A model generated the notes under the pieces. It ran no database searches. It was not told the DNA's origin and saw only the letters and a list, made by a program, of their open reading frames with translations. Shown piece after piece: positions 9,676 through 23,372 of a DNA stretch of 64,000 nt (the stretch's first letter is position 1; every line of letters begins with the position of its first letter). Where the stretch lies: assembly GCA_965153455.1 (NCBI GenBank), contig OZ234493.1, positions 29,254,213 through 29,318,212 on the forward strand. The letters are read 5' to 3'. A program made the position numbers and the translations under genes. The stretch comes from Sphagnum compactum. Lineage: Eukaryota; Bryophyta; Sphagnopsida; Sphagnales.

Positions 9676-12600
9676 AGAAATGACAAGCTCCCTGCCCTTT
9701 TCCATTACCTTTGTGAGAAAGGAATACTGATTTAATACTTATAACGAAAAGCACTTGCAGAAATTTCCTTAAGTGTATTTGGATTGGAGGGCTCCTTACA
9801 TCGGTGAATATCCCTCCTACAAAAGAGGTCTACCCCTTAAGAATGGAAGGTATCTTACACCTACTTAAGAACTCACCTGCTACTACACCTCATGACCTAT
9901 CTATCTAAAGCTTCATTAACATTTCACCCTTGTGTTTTATCATGGGTAAAGCCCAATGAGGGGGCCATTGGCAGGGAGACACTAAAAATTCCTTAACAAG
10001 CTTAGTTTGGACCCTATTTACGGATCTATGCATAGTTCTACACACTGCATAGTTTGTATCCTCCAGGATCATCATTTGTCTTGCTTCTCAAGATTAAAAA
10101 AAGTTGTATGTATTTTCCTCACTAGGTTTGAACCCATGATTTTAAGAAATCAAGAATTAGTACATACCATCAGTTTAATTGTTGCTATTTACAACTACAA
10201 GATCCTTTACTGTGTTTTTCTAATTTTTTGTGGAATATTAGTCAAACCTTGTACATAATTTTGCCACACTAATGCCTAAACAATGCTTCTAATTAGTTGG
10301 CATTTGATGTATTCATCATTGGCTTGTCTACATGTTTACATTTTATGATTATTTTAGTTAGCCAAAAAGGAAAACATTGATTAATTAACCTAGTTATCCA
10401 TATAACAACTCCAACATCAAACACTTATGCTGCATCAAGAGCAAGCTTTGTATGGGCTGGAGTGGACCATCACCCATGTAGAATGGATGGTGTGTGGACA
10501 AGAAACACGTTTTAATTGTAGTTTTCTACCATTCATCATGAAGTACGATGGTTAGCTATGTATTAGACATCCACATGCATCTGATTAAAGTGGTTCCACA
10601 CATGCCAAATATTTGGGGGCCTCCAACAATAAATCTCACATCCAAGATGTTTGGTTTATTGTTCCCATGCCCCACCCACGAACACAAAATTGAGATTGTA
10701 AAACAACCGATTAATCATATGAACCAATTGACTATATGGAGCAATCAATCTAGCTAATCAATAGCATGTGTTAGACTATGAAGTGCCTTTTGCAGGCCAT
10801 TGCAACTTATGCACAAATGCTAGCCCAAAGTCATTTTCTTGCCTCAAATTGACATTATATATTTACTTCATTCAAATCTTGTTGTGTAATGTGGGGGTGG
10901 AACTACTTTTGCCTAGTAGCAACTAAGTGCCTTACTTACTTATATATCGACATAATAAGCACTTGCATTTCTATTATGTATGATACTTAAGCACATTCAC
11001 ACCTACTGCTAAGAATTTTAAAGAATGGTTACTTAACACCATCATGACCTTTTATGATTACCAAAGGGTGTTTGCATGCTATGGTGTACCCAAATGTCAT
11101 CAAAATTAAATGTAGAAAGACTACTAAAAGTATCACAACTTTAAATTCTTTACTTTGAAAGTTTTTAGAAATTACATTTAGTTGACTTAGGCCTTAAAAA
11201 TAAAATAAAATAACATAATTTTGAATATTAATTTTTTAATGTTTTTTTCTTTGAATAAATGTACACCAATTACATTATAAAGCTTTTAAAAATATCTTAT
11301 TTAACAACAATATGTCATTTTTTTATTAATTAAAAACATCTATTTTGTAGATAAATAAAAACAACACCTAAGGCATCTATATGTTCAATGAAAGATCATT
11401 TTATAACTTACAAACATCATAAACATCATCATCATTATAACACGATGTACCACTACAGGTTTATATCTAATTCAAATATGAACTTATAATTTGAAGTCAA
11501 TTGGAAAGAACTTTGATAGAAGGTCAATGTTTTTTTATCTACAAATTTTTATTAACAAATTCCAACTAAAAAAAATAATTCTTAGTTGTTTTGTTAAATC
11601 AATGATTTTGTGACTAGCAACTCCATGTTACAAATGTACTAAATAAAATTATTGCATCAATTCCACAACCTAATGATAGATTAAGATGTGAACCACATTT
11701 AATTACACATTTTGATTATTAAACCTTTTCCATTTATGTCCCCAAACTTTTTAACTTTTGTTTGTATTGAAAATTGCAAAAGTCCATTGTACCATGCAAA
11801 CACCCCAACATACTTAACAAGTATGTTTCAAAAGAACTTTTGGCAATCTTTGCACTTACAAGACTACATTTAGTTATGATGACCACATCTAGTGTTTGAA
11901 TCACACTAAGCACTTGCAATCATGCACTTGTAATTTTTATTTTAATTAAAAAATTTAGTATTATTATTATTGACATCTATTCCCTTGAAGCATGTATAGG
12001 TTTATCATCTTCTTGCTCACTCATTGTGGTTGTTTTTCTAATGTGCTATCTATTTTTTCTTTGCAATTTTGCATATGTTCTTTGTAGGCATTCTCCTTTT
12101 TCTACAAGGCATTTGTTCTATTTATAGCTTGTTTTATTCCTCCATGCAATTGCTTTCAAATTTGAAGATCCATGGTTGTGTCCTATTTGAAGTTTTTTCA
12201 ACATATCTCTTTTGTTACACTACAACCTACCATTGAAGGTTGCTTTCTTCAAAAAAATTCTTGTGCTTGATTAATTATGTGTATTGTTCAATTTTGTGCA
12301 TTGTCCCTAGTGCTAGTGGTTGTCACATTTGCTTTTTAAAAAACTCACCATCACATATGTTCTCAATTTTTTCTTTTTCATATTGAGGTCCACTCCTTGA
12401 AAACATACTATAACCACAAGTTAGGTTTGGTAGTCAAGTGCGGAAATAATTATTTTTCAGCACATTAATGATTTTGACATCCCATTTTTAGTTTCCTAAC
12501 AATTTGACAAGTTGCTTCTTCAATTCTTGAACATTAGTTTCTTGGTTTTATTGAGCTTTGGTTACACATTAGGTCTACCCACATGTCAAGCTTTGTGCTA

Positions 12601-14267
12601 TTCTCATGGATTCCTATCCATTCCATCTTTTTTGTAATTTTTAATATTTAGGTGAAAATTTTGAACAATGAAACTCTATTGCATATTTTATTCAACATAA
12701 TAAAAAATTACTAATGTTGTGTGATTAACATACATTCTTCCTTTTCAAAAAAGAACTTGTAATTTTAGTTTTCACAATTTAATTTTTTAAAAGTTCTTTA
12801 GTTGTGGTTTGAAGGGAAACCCATTTTTGGGTGGCACCATTTGGAACCACTTCAAGGAGTGGTCAAGGAATCAAAAGTTGATCAAATCATTTGTCGGGGA
12901 CCCTTTTAAAAAAGAATTCACAATTATAATTTTGTTTTTTCATATTTATCCATTGGATGCCTTATTACATGACTTGAAATTTATTTTGGAATAAAAAATG
13001 ATTTAAAAAAAATTGTATTCTTAATAATGATGGCCCCTTCACATTCCTTAACTTTGAAAATTCATAACAAAATTATATTTATTCAATTGATTGCTTAATA
13101 GAAAAACTAAAAATAAAATATCTTCAAAATTACCTTAGGAAAAAAGTTCTCAAGAAAATTCTTAAATTATGTTTCAAATTTGTGTTCATGATAAAAAAGA
13201 AAGGAACTAACATTATATTCTTGAAACATTTTTAAATGCAATGATTAGGAACGTCAAAATACACAATATATTCTTGATATTATTGAGATTTCAAAATATG
13301 TGGAACATATTAAATGTCATTTATTTTAATGTTTCTTATGATTTTTAAAACTTTGATAAGATCAAGGTGTGACATTTTTAGTGGACCACCAAAAGATAAG
13401 TTTGCTCTTGAATAATTCTTTTCAATTTTAAGCCTTTGAATTCTAGGTCTAACACATTTTTTCAAATTCAAAAACTTCCAAACTCGATTTAAAAATCAAG
13501 TTCAATTTCATATACACATTACACACTCCCCGATGGTGAAAATTGTATAGGCAGAGAGTTTTACAACAAATTAAAAAAGGGGTCTATAAAGGAACAAAAG
13601 TTCAACTACTAATTAAAATTAATATCATGAAACACAACTTGTCAATTTTTTTTCCCAAAAATCAACTTCCTTACCTAAAAACTTGAAATCACATTTTCAT
13701 GATTTTGAGGATATCTTGGGGTTTTTGCCCTGGTTGATAGCCTAGCAGCATTTATTTTACTGGCAAAATTAAGAATCCAATTTTAAAGAAGCAATTTTGA
13801 AGGTTTTTAGTTGCAAGGAGGGGGGAAAAAAAAAAAGGAGGAAAAAAATTGCTAGATTCATATATTTGGTTTCATTTCAATTTTCATCATGTAGCAAAAA
13901 ATTATATAGAATGATGATAAATATTTGTACTTTATTTCTGATTAATATCCAGAGATTTGGCTAAATCTTCCTAGGGATGATCACCTTGTGATCTTCATCT
14001 TCCCATGGATGATAGCCACTTTGGCTACAAACCAAAAAATTCCTAAAAACAAAAACACTGAAACTCGATAGTATCAAGTGTGAACAACGATTGTAATTGG
14101 ATGGGGGAGACTGGGGGAGCACACTTGATACCGTTAATCCACCTCTAATTGGCCAATTTTTTACGAGTTTAGTGTGTAAGTGATATATATTTTAAAAATT
14201 CATAATTTGACCAAGCTCCACACAAGGGCCTAGAGCCCCAAGGGTTAAAAATCTTGTCCTCAATTAT
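9676..14267. other. Long AT-rich intergenic stretch, no gene seen
   Basis: About 4.6 kb with no protein domain, tRNA or clear transposon end on either strand. One copy of the dispersed foldback-arm family lies at 13880-14045. The remaining open frames are short and compositionally biased. Confidence 0.6.
13880..14045 (+). repeat. Solo arm of dispersed foldback family (copy D)
   Basis: It reads through AGAGATTTGGCTAAATCTTC, GGATGATCACC and GGATGATAGCCACTTTGGCT, with an apparent internal duplication of the GGATGAT part. It matches copy A in order and orientation but is more diverged. Confidence 0.5.
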
Positions 14268-14530
14268 CTGATAGGTTTTTGGCAAATGGACTTAGCTGTG
14301 GTAGGTAGGTTTTTGCCAAATGGATGTAGCTGTGGTAGGTGGGTTTTTGGCAAATGGATGTAGCTGTGATAGGTTTTTGGCAAATGGACATAGCTGTGGT
14401 AGGTAGGTTTTTGGCAAATGGATGTAGCTGTGATAGGTTTTTGGCAAATGGACATATTTGTGGTAGGTAGGTTTTTGCCAAATGGATGTAGCTGTGATAG
14501 GTTTTTGGCAAATGGAGGTAGCTGTAATAA
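14268..14530. repeat. Minisatellite, about nine 28-36 bp units
   Basis: The units read TAGGTTTTTGGCAAATGGAT then GTAGCTGTGGTAGG. Some carry an extra AGGT, so longer and shorter units tend to alternate. The minus-strand open frames translate the array into repeated 'ICQKPI'-like peptides and are a by-product of the repeat. Confidence 0.9.
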
Positions 14531-15227
14531 TAGAAAAGAAAGGAGTAAAGCCAGGTTTTGAATTCTGCCTTACATTTTCCCTCTCTGTTGGAACTTGGCA
14601 AGCCAGCAGCAGCTGCCAGGCTCATCATCTAAACCACTCATAAGTGGCCTGCTACTCAAGGGAGTCATTAATTGCCATTATTATCAATTTTTACTAGGCG
14701 ACAAAAGCTGAATTTTACAACAGCAGTAGGCTATGAGAAAATAATTCAGTTTTGCAGACCCTCCAACCTTTGTCTTCCTTCTGCTATGGCCAAATTTTAT
14801 TACCTATTTTGTGTCTAAAATAGGAAAATCACTTTCTCTCACCCTCCTCTCCTGAGCAGTAGCCTAGTGATTGTTTTTTCTTTTTTCTTTTTTTTTCTGA
14901 TGTTGAGTCATTATTGGCTATAGCATCCCAAGAGGGATTTTAGCATTAAATGGCGACAGGATTTTTAAATTAGTTTTTGAAATGCTACCAAACCAAAATC
15001 AGAGTCCAAATGTGATGAACTTTTTTTTCCCCATTTTTCTTTTTCAAAGTTTGGCTATTTTTTCAGAATGGTGAACATTTCAAACAACACAAGCCTTAGT
15101 TCCCTTTTTATTTCCTGCCTTCACTTCCTAAGAAAAGAAGGTAGAAAAGCAACCATATAACTCTTTTATAAAGTTTACCAGGGTTTCATCACTCTCTGTC
15201 GTGGTTACTTTTTTTGGTCCAAAAATA
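14531..15227. other. Intergenic, no gene seen
   Basis: The stretch is AT-rich with several poly-T runs. Nothing was recognised. Confidence 0.45.
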
Positions 15228-15482
15228 TTCAATTAAGTTGTGCAAAGGATGGCAAGCATATTATTGCATCTTAAGTCAGGCCCTAACAATAGGGCCTAGT
15301 AACTTTCTTCACCAATTAAGTTGCAAAGGATGCAAGCATCTTCCATCTTAAGTCGAGTGATAGCAATAAGGCCTAGTAACTTCCTAACTTCCACCAATTA
15401 AGTTGCAAAGGATATGAGCATCCTCCATCATCTTAAGTCAGGTGATAGATAGCAATAGGCCTAGCTACTTCCTGACTTTCAC
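15228..15482. repeat. Tandem repeat, 3 copies of about 80-95 bp
   Basis: The unit runs CAATTAAGTTGCAAAGGAT, then GCAAGCAT, CATCTTAAGTCAGG, AGCAATAGGCCTAG and TACTTCCTGACTTTCACC. It starts near 15230, 15315 and 15395. Copies differ by indels around the short ATC/GAT runs. Confidence 0.85.
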
Positions 15483-15998
15483 CCCTTTAGGACACACCCC
15501 AATTGTCATGATCAACTTATTACAGACGATCAATTTGTTGAGATGGAAAGATTTTGACATTTTGTTTGTGTTAACTTGACATTCTTTACATTCTCCCTTT
15601 TATTCTAATACATTTGTACATTTTTTGAATTAACAATGTGTTTATAAATAAAATTTTGCAAGGTTTTGATGATATGACTTTATACCTCACCCCCCCCTCC
15701 CCCCTATTGAACTGCAAGGGAGTCATACTGTGTCTGGTGCTGTGTGGACATATGCATGTCATGTTCTGCAGCCAAAATTAAATTAGATAAGTAAAATTCT
15801 GCACTAGTAATAAGAGTAGATTTGAATCTGGCACCCGGTCAAATGCAGGACAACCTAATTCAAATCAACATGCTACAGTTTGGTTTCAATACAATTTGAA
15901 ATGAAGTTTTCACCACATCTGCTGCAGCAGAACTACAGAGGGCACCCCTTTTGATCTCCCTGCAGTTGTTCAATTAGGGGGGGGGGGTTTAACCCCAA
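15483..15998. other. Intergenic, no gene seen
   Basis: It contains C-rich (15692-15705) and G-rich (15977-15987) homopolymer-like runs but no recognisable gene. Confidence 0.45.
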
Positions 15999-16203
15999 GG
16001 GTGATGGCTCATTGGTATAGCCCATTCTGAGAACCTGGGACCTCCAAAAAGAAAAGGTCCTGGGTTCAAATTGAACCCAGTGGAGTGGAGGTGATGTAAC
16101 TCCTGCCAGCCCTCTCTGCCAATGAGCTTGACTTGGGGGGTGCTAACGGTTTGTCAGGTCAGGTCTGCTGTTGTGTTTGGGGGAAAAAAAAAAGAAAAAA
16201 AAA
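15999..16203 (+). mobile_element. tRNA-derived SINE-like element
   Basis: The head looks like an RNA polymerase III promoter. An A-box-like TGGCTCATTGGTATAG lies at 16005-16020, and a B-box-like GGGTTCAAATT lies about 45 bases further at 16062-16072. An unrelated body follows (TGCCAATGAGCTTGACTTGG, GGTCTGCTGTTGTGTTTGG), then an A-rich tail at 16184-16203. This order is the standard SINE plan. A second, truncated copy lies at 5683-5765. No target duplication was resolved. Confidence 0.7.
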
Positions 16204-17189
16204 GTTTACACCATCGCTAAGTGTGCTGCACATAGTTGTTATTTTTTGTTTCTCCCCTTTGTCTTGCCTTGGTTTGATCCATTTTTTTTCTCAAAAACAA
16301 ATTGTAAGATGCCCAGAGACTCTGAAACTGTGTACTGTCGGCGTCAAGATATGTCTGGAACCACCAGACACATCTTGGACAGGAAAATGGGCAGTCAAAA
16401 AATCGTTCGTTTTGTACTGTCTGCAATAACAAGTATGTGCACATATAATAGAGATATCCGTAAAGTAAGGGAAACGCAGCACCAGTCTCACCTGTTTGGT
16501 CATAAAGTGCTCGAGATTTTAATAAAACAGTTATAAAAATGTACACTCGGCTTATCGGAGGATTGAAACTCAGATTAACACCAAATTTGACCAAATCTGA
16601 GTTTCACCTTGCCTTTTTTGTTTTCCTGGTTGCTATGTGTACTGTTGCAATAAATATTCCCAAAGCTTTATGTATTTAGTCCTGTAAATGTAGAATATGA
16701 GACATAAACAAATACCCTTATATGGTTTTACACATCTATGTGAAACAATGTTAAAAATGTGATTTCTACTTGGGGAGGGGGGGGGATTTCATAATGTTTT
16801 TGGTGATGGGCCAACCAAATGGACCATTGCAAAGACAGAAAGAATCATCAAAACATTTGTGCTGTAGGATGCACTGCAACTAATTTAATTAATTAATATG
16901 GATCACAATAAGTACGTAAGCTCTTGTAAAAGCTTAGGTCAAAATAATGAGGAATAATGTTAGGCATAAAAGTTCTACTCCATCAATGAGGCGAGGCAAA
17001 ATGTGTATTCAAAATATTATTTGGAATAGCACCACCATAGTTCCATATTGGTAGAAAATGCTAATGTTGGGGGAGTAAAAGGTCAATCAAAGTGGCCCAT
17101 TGCAAAAACCAAAAAAAATTCATCTTTGGGATGCACACACAACTAATTAATATGCATTTGCAAGAAGGTATGATCATTAAGGGTATATA
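16204..17189. other. Intergenic, no confident gene
   Basis: Two overlapping open frames (16133-16536 on plus, 16217-16594 on minus) cover a slightly less AT-rich patch. Neither shows a known domain, and both begin in or next to the SINE-like element. A G run lies at 16777-16790. Confidence 0.45.
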
Positions 17190-17375
17190 ATATATACACT
17201 TACACACCCAAAACATTTACATGGGGTTGTGTAGGTCTATTTGACAAATATTTACACTGGCCTCGTGTACCTGTAAAAAGTTCAAACACGTAAATGTAAA
17301 TAATTTACGCTTCCAGGAAATTTATAATTTTACACATTGTATATTCAACTATTGGCACTTACACACACCACACTA
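17190..17375. repeat. Second copy of the 'GTAAGTGTA' repeat
   Basis: TATTTGACAAATATTTACA, then GTAAAAAGTTCAAACACGTA, GTAAATAATTTACGCTT and CTATTGGCACTTACACACA parallel the segment at 1-175 in the same order. The AT run of the first copy is replaced by a less regular AT stretch. Confidence 0.6.
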
Positions 17376-20300
17376 ATATTTATTCTAGGTGCTTATTAAC
17401 CGAGCTTGAGGCTGTCAACCCCACCAGGAGTTCAAAAGTAAAATGTCAATAAATTATTGGTGTAATTCCAATATAATTCAGTGTTTGAGTATTGTTTTAA
17501 TGCAACAATATTTTGACACATTGTCATGGCATGACATTTTTGCATTCACATGTCTTATGTGCATATCATCATGCATCCCATGCAGTTCCCAATCAAATGT
17601 GAAATTTGAAATATATATGTACAATATTGCTTAAGCCATAGGCTCAGATTTGTAACATATGTTGGATAAATGTTAAGTGGAATGTTTTGACCTTATGGCC
17701 TTGCAACCACACATAACACATTCCCATGACCAAATTAATGTTTTATTTTGGTTTGTGAGATTTAACTTTATATACATGCATTGCTAGTGTCATCCCATGC
17801 ATGTATTAAAAGCTAAATGTCACAACCCAAAATAAGACATTAATTTGAACCAATTGGCAATATTTTTCAAATTAAACGAATAGGTAAATGCGATGTATCA
17901 AAAACATAAATATTTTGGATATGGTCAAGTTGGTTATCTATGTTCCAAAATGACATATGTTGACACATTTCATGTTGAAACATTGATGTATAAAGGTGTT
18001 ATGTGGCAGGTATCTTAGGATATCCAAATTTTGTATTAAGGAGTGATCCATGTAGTTTTGGACTTTAACTGATTAAGGTTTTTTTAATTTTGTTAATTTT
18101 GAAAAGCATGCCTTTTGCCATTTTGAGGTGTTTACTATTAGTTTAAATTTCTAACACTTGGTGGGTTAGAATTGGCTAGCTTCAATACTACAAGCTCTAG
18201 TAAGGGATTCTTTGTTTTTCTTGTGTTTTGTTGAGTTTGAAGAAGACAAGAAGGTTCTTCCCCTTTTGTGTTTTCTGAAAGCTTGAAGAAGATAGGAAGG
18301 GAGCTACTAAAAGTTAAGCAAAATCATTATCAAGTAAGGAGGAGAAGTTTTACGGGAGTAACATGGCAGCCATGGGAGGAGGATGCAAAGGGACAATCGT
18401 GAGGCTAGGGTTCAAGGGGTATGCATGGTCTATGGACTTGATTTTTGGCGATTAATTGTTGAAATATGCAAGGTGGTAGAGAGACAAAATAGAACTTGAA
18501 GGATTGAAATTGGAAGATGATGCTTATGGGTGGATAAAGGACTTTTGTTTTTAGATAGAAAAAGGTATGGAGAATTGATAGACTAGGAAAACCTTTGTGC
18601 TACTTGAATTTTGAAACTTGAAGAATAAAGAAAAGGGGATGATGGTTGTGGTTTGTGTCGTGCAAAGTAGGAATAAGTTGTTAGTTTGTAAATTAATTAG
18701 TGCTTAAAGAAGTTGTGGCATGTTTAGTTTCAGTTGATCCTTGATGAATTCGGTTAGGGATGGAAAATAAGAGGAGAAGGACTATGGTAGGTTGGATTGT
18801 TTTAGATGTTTTACCAAGATTTAAGTGTTGTTGAGTGTAATGAAAATAAAATGAAAATTTGATGTACATTGTCAAAATTGCAAGTAAATGTAAAATAGCA
18901 ACAAAACTCATCATAAAATAATTAAATTTTTAATTTTGATTAAATTATCCAAAATAAAACACTTATTATGTAATATGCATTAATTTTTAATTTTCACATA
19001 TAAGTTTCAAGCAGGTTTTCTTAAAAAAAAGTAGCTTTCAATGCTTACTTTCACAATGTGAACTTTTCTGTGAACACAATAAATGGAGCCATCTAAATGG
19101 GTGGATATTTTTCACTTATATTTTTTAATTATTGAAGAATCAAAAGGGGAGCACAATAGTTTGGATTATTAGTCTATATTTTTAGAGTGCAATCAATTTT
19201 GTTACTTGCAAAGTTTTAATGCTCAAAATTTGATGCAAATCAAAAGTCTTTTTGGGTCCATTTCACATTTAAGGTTCCAAAAACAAATTCCCCAAAAAAA
19301 ATTATAGGACATTTTTAGGGTTGATCTATACAAACAACATTTTCACAGAACAAATGTTAGTGAGAAAAATTGAATAGTTAGAGATAAAATAATTCATGTG
19401 GTGATGGTGGTTTTTCACATGCATACATAGTTGTGCATCAATATTTTCGTTTATAAGCAAAAAAACAAAAAATGCCAAAATGAATTTTTAAATTCAACTA
19501 AACATGTTTTTTCACATGATTATTTTTTGAAAATGTGACTTGTGTCCATAGATAGAAATTTTGAACTTAATGAATATAAACAACTAGCCAAATGATGTAA
19601 AATAAAAATCATTTCCTTATAACCTTTTACTTCAAAATTTCAAGACTTTGAAATTTTAATATGATTTATTTTTTCATCACATTAACTTAATGAACATGTA
19701 GTTACATAAAGAGAAACATGTTTTTCTTGTACAATTTTTTTGAAATCAACTATATTATTTTATGCATTAATTTTTCATTCCTTTATAAAAAGGTTGTAAT
19801 ATGGACAACCAACCATAAATTGGTCAAGGACTCAAAAGTGCATTTACAAAAAAATCAATAAATATTGGATTTTCAAAGAGCTCAATAATTTAATTGTGAG
19901 AACTCAACAATACACAACATTTGTAATATACTAAACACTATCAAAATCTAAAATTGTCTTTTACAATCATTTTTCGATTACACTCCTTTTTAGAACCCCA
20001 ACCACAAATGCTCCCTTTCACATTTAAAGCATTCAAACCTCTAAAGTGAATTTTATTTTTTTTTCGATTTCAAACATCTTTTTTCCTTATCAAATGTCAA
20101 TTTTAACATTGATGATTTAAAAAGAAAAAAGAATTAAAATTGATAAAATTCAATTTTACAACACATTCGAGTGCATTTGGTTCAAACATGTTTTTGGCTT
20201 TTTAAAATTATGTTTAATAGTGTGGTTGTAAGAAAAATTATTCATTTTTATAAGGTAAAGAACATGAATACACAATATACATTATATAAAATAATTTGTA

Positions 20301-21312
20301 GCAAAAACAATTTAGCACATAGTTGTAAATTATGTAGGATTTTTAAAAAAATATAAGGTTATAGACCAACACAAGAATGTTGTATGCCACATGCAATATT
20401 TGGAAAATGACTTTTACCTTTCTGCCTTGCTTCTTTGACCATGTTTGCATCCTTTTGTTTCAAATAGGTGTCGAATAGATTTTAACAAAAAAAAGTATAA
20501 AATTTTAGAATAAATGATGATCTTAATAGCCTAACTGATGATATTTACAAATAAAAAATAATATCTTTTACATGATCACATAAAATTGCATTGATAATAT
20601 GAATGATTTGTTTTCATGAAAGTGACATAATAACTTCAAAAATTCTAAGCTTTGGGGGTGAAAAATGAAAGGAAAGTTACTTTAGTTTTTTTCATTTATA
20701 GCATCTCCACTAACTTTGTTTAGGGTAGTGAAACTTGTAAGAGCTACACTGATGTCCATGATAATGATTGACCTAGGTGGAGAAATTGAAATGATCTATC
20801 AATTTTTGTTGTTCAATTTCTCATTAGAATGGATGGGGAGGGAGGAATAATTAAGGTTGAATATTAGATGTGAATATTGATACAAGGGGCACCATTGGAA
20901 TTGTTATTAGGCTAGTTTCCAAAGTGTCGATAAGAATTAAATCACATGTGCAATGTGCATACATAGTTTCAATTGTTTTAATTTGCATTTCAATACTCAA
21001 AACACGTTTGAATTAAATGATCTCAAGAATTTCAAAGGTTCAAATGAAATAACCAAGCATTCAAACATAATAAAAAGAGCTAGGGGAGCAAAAATTAAAG
21101 ATTTCATTTAACATGTGGCATTCCTATGTTGGTCTAGTTTCTTAACTTTTTGCATTTTTCATCCCTCGCTTATAGTTAGATGGGAGCTAGGTGCCAGATA
21201 TAATTATTTTTTGACTACATATTGGTCTATCTCATTTATATTTTGCATCCATGCTTTGAACAATAGAAAAATGAATACTTTTGTTAAAGACACAATCTCA
21301 AAAATTCACAAT

Positions 21313-21316
<4 letters not shown>
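17376..21316. other. Long AT-rich intergenic stretch, no gene seen
   Basis: About 3.9 kb without a recognisable domain, RNA gene or transposon end. All open frames are short and compositionally biased. Confidence 0.6.

Positions 21317-21367
<51 letters not shown>
21317..21367. repeat. (AT)n microsatellite
   Basis: An uninterrupted AT dinucleotide run of about 50 bases. It is followed directly by a third diverged copy of the 'TGTAAGTGTA' repeat, just as the copy at window start carries an internal AT run. Confidence 0.95.
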
Positions 21368-21369
<2 letters not shown>

Positions 21370-21480
21370 GCAAGTATAAGTGTAAATTACAAAATATACA
21401 CAACATGAGATGTAAGTGCAAAAACATACACAATTTTATACCACATCTAAAATGATTATTTACATTTACACACACACCAT
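21368..21480. repeat. Third, diverged copy of the 'GTAAGTGTA' repeat
   Basis: GCAAGTATAAGTGTAAATTA, GAGATGTAAGTGCAAAAAC and TTTACATTTACACACACACC resemble parts of 1-175 and 17190-17375. The adjacent AT microsatellite supports a shared origin. Confidence 0.45.
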
Positions 21481-22984
21481 TGGTTTGAACTCCTGCCCCC
21501 CACCACTCCCGCCCCCCTCTCGCTCAAAATCATATTTTCTACCCTCCCTCACAAAATTAATTAGTTTTACCTCCAAGTGGTGTAACACCCATTATGTTCC
21601 CAGATTTCATGCCCTTACCATTACCCTAGGAGAAAATAGGTAGGTGATGAACAATAAAACTTCTATATTGGGGGTAGCCTCCAAAGTTTCACAACTTATT
21701 TGTGGTGAACCAATCAAAGAGGCTCATTGCCAAAAAAAAGAAAAAAAGAAAAAAAAGTAAACTTGAGAAGCACCCCCAACTAATTCATATGGATCACACT
21801 AACATGGCATTCAACCATACAAAGAGGAAACTTGAAAGAACACCACCCGAAACGCAGCAACTTTAGAAAATACCCATCCATGGAATTTATGTCAGATGAA
21901 AATATGTACTTAATCAATGTTACAAACTATGGGAACATGTTTTCATGGCAAAATGAAAAAACATAGACTTAACTTTGTGATGAGTCATACACTTTGTCTC
22001 AGAGCTCTTGCATTTGGTCAATGCTTCACTTGTAGAGCTACAAGTTGAGTTTGGGCATAAATAACACATGAAAATAATGGGAAAAAATTATGGTCACAAT
22101 TTATTTATTTTTTAAAACGTCTTTAATTACCCAATGTAATTAGGCATTTTGATAATTAAGGACATCCTAGTCAAATTTGAAATTAAGGTCCTCAATGTCT
22201 AGGGAGAATTGACAAGTAATTATGTAGTTACTTTCTCTTGGAGTAGGTTTTTGTTTAGCAAAATCTAGTCAACTGGTGATTCTTTTTCAAATTGATGAAA
22301 ACTTGGTACTCTTTGGGATTTTTCATTGCCAAGTTTCGAGATATAACTTAATTTTAAATTGTTGAATTGAATTCTGAGTTCCAATTTAAAAGGATTCTTA
22401 TTTTTAAAAATTACATTTGTTAATTTTAAATCACCAAACCTAGCTAAATTGTCTTATGCATGATCATCACTTCGTTTCAAGAGTTTTTTTGTTTTGGCAA
22501 ATTTTTTGTCACTTGACGAGGAAAAAAAAGGGCCTAACAGACTCATGCAAAGGATTTTTTGGGGGAAAAAAATCACCCAAAGTCATCATATTTTGAGATG
22601 TTTTTTTTTAAAAAATCGCTAGATTTTAGACCATAGGTTCTGGCATCATCTCACAAATTTTTGGGGGAAAAAATAAAATAAAAAATGCCCATCACAAAGT
22701 CCTTTGCCCAAAAACCAGATTCAAATTCTAAAGAAAGTGAAATAAACAAGCAGAAAAATTAAGGCTTCAAATTACGCCTATGATATTGAATTGTTTTCCA
22801 AATTGCCCGTTCATAAATGGTAGACAAACAATTTGTAAGCTCTTACCTGCTACCGAGACCCTGGTGGAGGCAGTGTTTTTTTCTTGGGGGCGAAATTTCG
22901 CCAAATTTCAACCTGAAAAATATGATTATGACCGATACAAAGGATTTTCTGTGGAAAAAAAAAAAGACCAATATTCGCCAGATT
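21481..22984. other. Intergenic, no gene seen
   Basis: The stretch is AT-rich. Poly-A/T-interrupted stretches at 22540-22690 resemble the interior of the foldback family found at 27.1-27.6 kb, but too loosely to place borders. Confidence 0.45.
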
Positions 22985-23205
22985 TTTTAAAAAAAGAAAG
23001 AATTGCCAGATTGAGACCCAGATTTTCTATGATAAGTTCGAGTAGGTAGCCCAAGAATATAGAAGGATTCTGGTTTTTTTTTTTTTTTTTTTTTCTACTT
23101 CCATATCTAGTTTGTAGCCAAATCTGGCTAAATCATCTTATGGATGATCGATCGCCAACTTCAGCTAGATCACAAAATTTATTTTAAAAATAAATAAAAT
23201 AAAAA
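22985..23205 (+). repeat. Solo arm of dispersed foldback family (copy B)
   Basis: GTAGGTAGCCCAAGAATATA, then GAAGGATTCTGG, a long T run, CTTCCATATCTAGTTTGTAG, CCAAATCTGGCTAAATCATC, GGATGATCGATCGCCAACTT and a terminal CCCTGCCC. It agrees with copy A in order and orientation, including the CCCTGCC end. Confidence 0.6.
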
Positions 23206-23229
23206 CCCTGCCCGGAGGTGGTCTTCGGG

Positions 23230-23372
23230 CAGCCCTGCCCTGCCCTGCCCAGAAAGAAATGAAGTGCAAGGAATTAAATGCGGTTCCGTCTGCGATGGGT
23301 GGTGCCATCATCATCAGAATTAAATGCAGCTCTGCTTGCCTCGCCTTGCCTTGCCTTGCCCTGCCCGCGGCC
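23230..23372. repeat. CCTGC/CCTTG pentanucleotide runs flanking a short GC-richer insert
   Basis: CCCTGCCCTGCCCTGCCC at about 23233 and GCCTCGCCTTGCCTTGCC at about 23338 are short pentanucleotide arrays. Between them AATTAAATGC occurs twice. The overlapping open frames on both strands reflect this composition. No gene was identified. Confidence 0.6.

Noticed and set aside
14260-14628. Repeat-peptide frames (ICQKPI-like) on minus
   Set aside because: They are the translation of a minisatellite.
16133-16594. Overlapping plus and minus frames of about 98-125 codons after the SINE-like element
   Set aside because: Frames overlap on both strands, start in or next to the repeat and match no domain. 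I could not tell a gene from chance.
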